Source of the DNA: Alphaproteobacteria bacterium
GTDB lineage: Bacteria; Pseudomonadota; Alphaproteobacteria; Rhodospirillales; Rhodospirillaceae
DNA: 34,461 nt
Direction: 5' to 3'
Assembly: GCA_016869315.1 (NCBI GenBank)
Contig: VGEM01000002.1
Location: 1 to 34,461, forward strand
The translations under genes were made by a program, and so were the position numbers. Below, piece after piece: positions 32,648 to 34,461 of the stretch. The notes below the pieces were generated by a model. The model had not been told where the DNA came from. It made no database searches and was given only the letters and a program-made list of their open reading frames with translations. How positions within the stretch are numbered: position 1 is the stretch's first letter; each line of letters begins with the position of its first letter.

Positions 32648-33517
32648 ATGCCCAGTCTCAAGGACTTCCGCGTCCGGATCGCGTCGGTGCAGTCGACGAA
32701 GAAGATCACCTCCGCCATGAAAATGGTGGCGGCGTCGAAACTGCGCCGCGCCCAGGAAGCGGCCGAGGCGGCCCGGCCTTACGCCGAACGCATGGAAAAG
32801 ATGCTGGGCAATCTGGCCGGTAGTTTCAAAGGTCAGGCCGGCGCGCCCAAGATGATGGCCGGCACAGGCAAGGACGACGTTCATCTGCTGCTGGTCATGA
32901 CCGCGAACCGCGGTTTGTGCGGCGGCTTCAACTCGAACATCATTCGTATGGCGCGCACGACGATTCGCGAGCTGCGCGATCAAGGAAAGACAGTAAAGGT
33001 GCTGTGCGTTGGCCGCCGAGGCCGCGACAACCTGCGCCGTGACTATTGCGATCTGATCGTCGACAGTTTCACCGAGTTCGGTCGCAAGACCGTCGCCCTC
33101 GTCGAGGCGGCCCAAGTCGCGACCAAAGTCACCGACATGTTCGAGGCAGGCCAGTTCGACGTCTGCACCATGATCTACTCGCGGTTCAAGTCGGCCATGA
33201 CGCAGATTCCGAGCCGCCAGCAGATCGTGCCGTTTCCGGCCCCGGCATCGGCAGCGCCTTCGGTGCCTTACGATTATGAACCGTCCGACAAAGAAATTCT
33301 GCAAGACCTGTTGCCGCGCAATCTCGCAATCCAGGTCTTCCGGTCGATGTTGGAAAACGCAGCGTCGTTCTACGGCGCGCAGATGACGGCGATGGACAGC
33401 GCGACCCGCAACGCCGGCGACATGATCAGAAACTTGACGCTCCGCTATAACCGCACGCGCCAGGCGATGATCACCAAGGAACTGATTGAAATCATCTCGG
33501 GGGCCGAGGCGGTCTAA
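32648..33517 (+). CDS. atpG: ATP synthase subunit gamma
   Basis: The 289-residue product opens [20 protein letters not shown] with [16 protein letters not shown], the gamma N-terminal helix. [15 protein letters not shown] marks the conserved centre, and the C-terminal helix has [20 protein letters not shown]. It is the rotating shaft of F1. The atpD ATG is 33 bases after its stop, with GGAG upstream. Confidence 0.96.
   Translation: MPSLKDFRVRIASVQSTKKITSAMKMVAASKLRRAQEAAEAARPYAERMEKMLGNLAGSFKGQAGAPKMMAGTGKDDVHLLLVMTANRGLCGGFNSNIIRMARTTIRELRDQGKTVKVLCVGRRGRDNLRRDYCDLIVDSFTEFGRKTVALVEAAQVATKVTDMFEAGQFDVCTMIYSRFKSAMTQIPSRQQIVPFPAPASAAPSVPYDYEPSDKEILQDLLPRNLAIQVFRSMLENAASFYGAQMTAMDSATRNAGDMIRNLTLRYNRTRQAMITKELIEIISGAEAV

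Positions 33518-34461
<944 letters not shown>

Overview
The window is GC-rich bacterial chromosome (by eye a little above 60% GC) and most likely alphaproteobacterial. Pointers are a PhaR-type polyhydroxyalkanoate (PHA) repressor, a PAS_5-type PAS protein, a short XRE regulator of the kind common in that class, and an atpHAGD run in which atpH opens the operon. Placement below class is not secure; a Rhodospirillales- or Hyphomicrobiales-like genome would fit. No rRNA, tRNA, CRISPR array or transposase gene was seen.

Region 1 (1-8.6 kb) is an accessory metabolic cluster. It holds the 3' end of a quinone oxidoreductase, a UreH/NicO-like membrane protein with a His-rich loop, a small conserved-looking protein, two tandem bicupins with His-rich tails, a small exported protein, an FAD amine oxidase, two DUF1838 proteins and an alpha/beta hydrolase. 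Four neighbouring products (amine oxidase, both DUF1838 proteins, hydrolase) begin with Tat-like twin-arginine segments, so much of the chemistry may be extracytoplasmic.

Region 2 (8.7-20.6 kb) is mixed. It contains a GPH-type sugar/cation symporter, two tandem small Cys-rich exported paralogues, a lipase-like lipoprotein gene interrupted by an in-frame TGA, an exported TPR protein, an unknown protein, a GNAT acetyltransferase, an atypical alpha/beta hydrolase, a PAS_5 protein, a PilZ gene interrupted by an in-frame TAG, an exported NmrA-like Rossmann protein, a MATE exporter and an exported peroxiredoxin.

Region 3 (20.6-24.9 kb) is a PHA locus. The minus-strand run is a coiled-coil/basic-tail protein, a short PhaC-like synthase, phaA and an SDR with a signal peptide; phaR diverges from it. 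The coiled-coil gene and the synthase gene overlap by 227 nt in different frames. A TGC-N3-GCA palindrome sits on the phaR promoter and a similar one lies upstream of phaA, suggesting PhaR control of the whole locus.

Region 4 (24.9-25.7 kb) is a 200-bp stretch of about 11-12% GC, in sharp contrast to its surroundings, followed by an XRE regulator.

Region 5 (25.7-34.5 kb) is core genome. A tightly overlapped queA-tgt-queG-SUMF1 run on the minus strand serves queuosine tRNA modification, with an exported SUMF1-like protein as passenger. A DUF2937 membrane protein follows, then atpH, atpA, atpG and the first two thirds of atpD on the plus strand.
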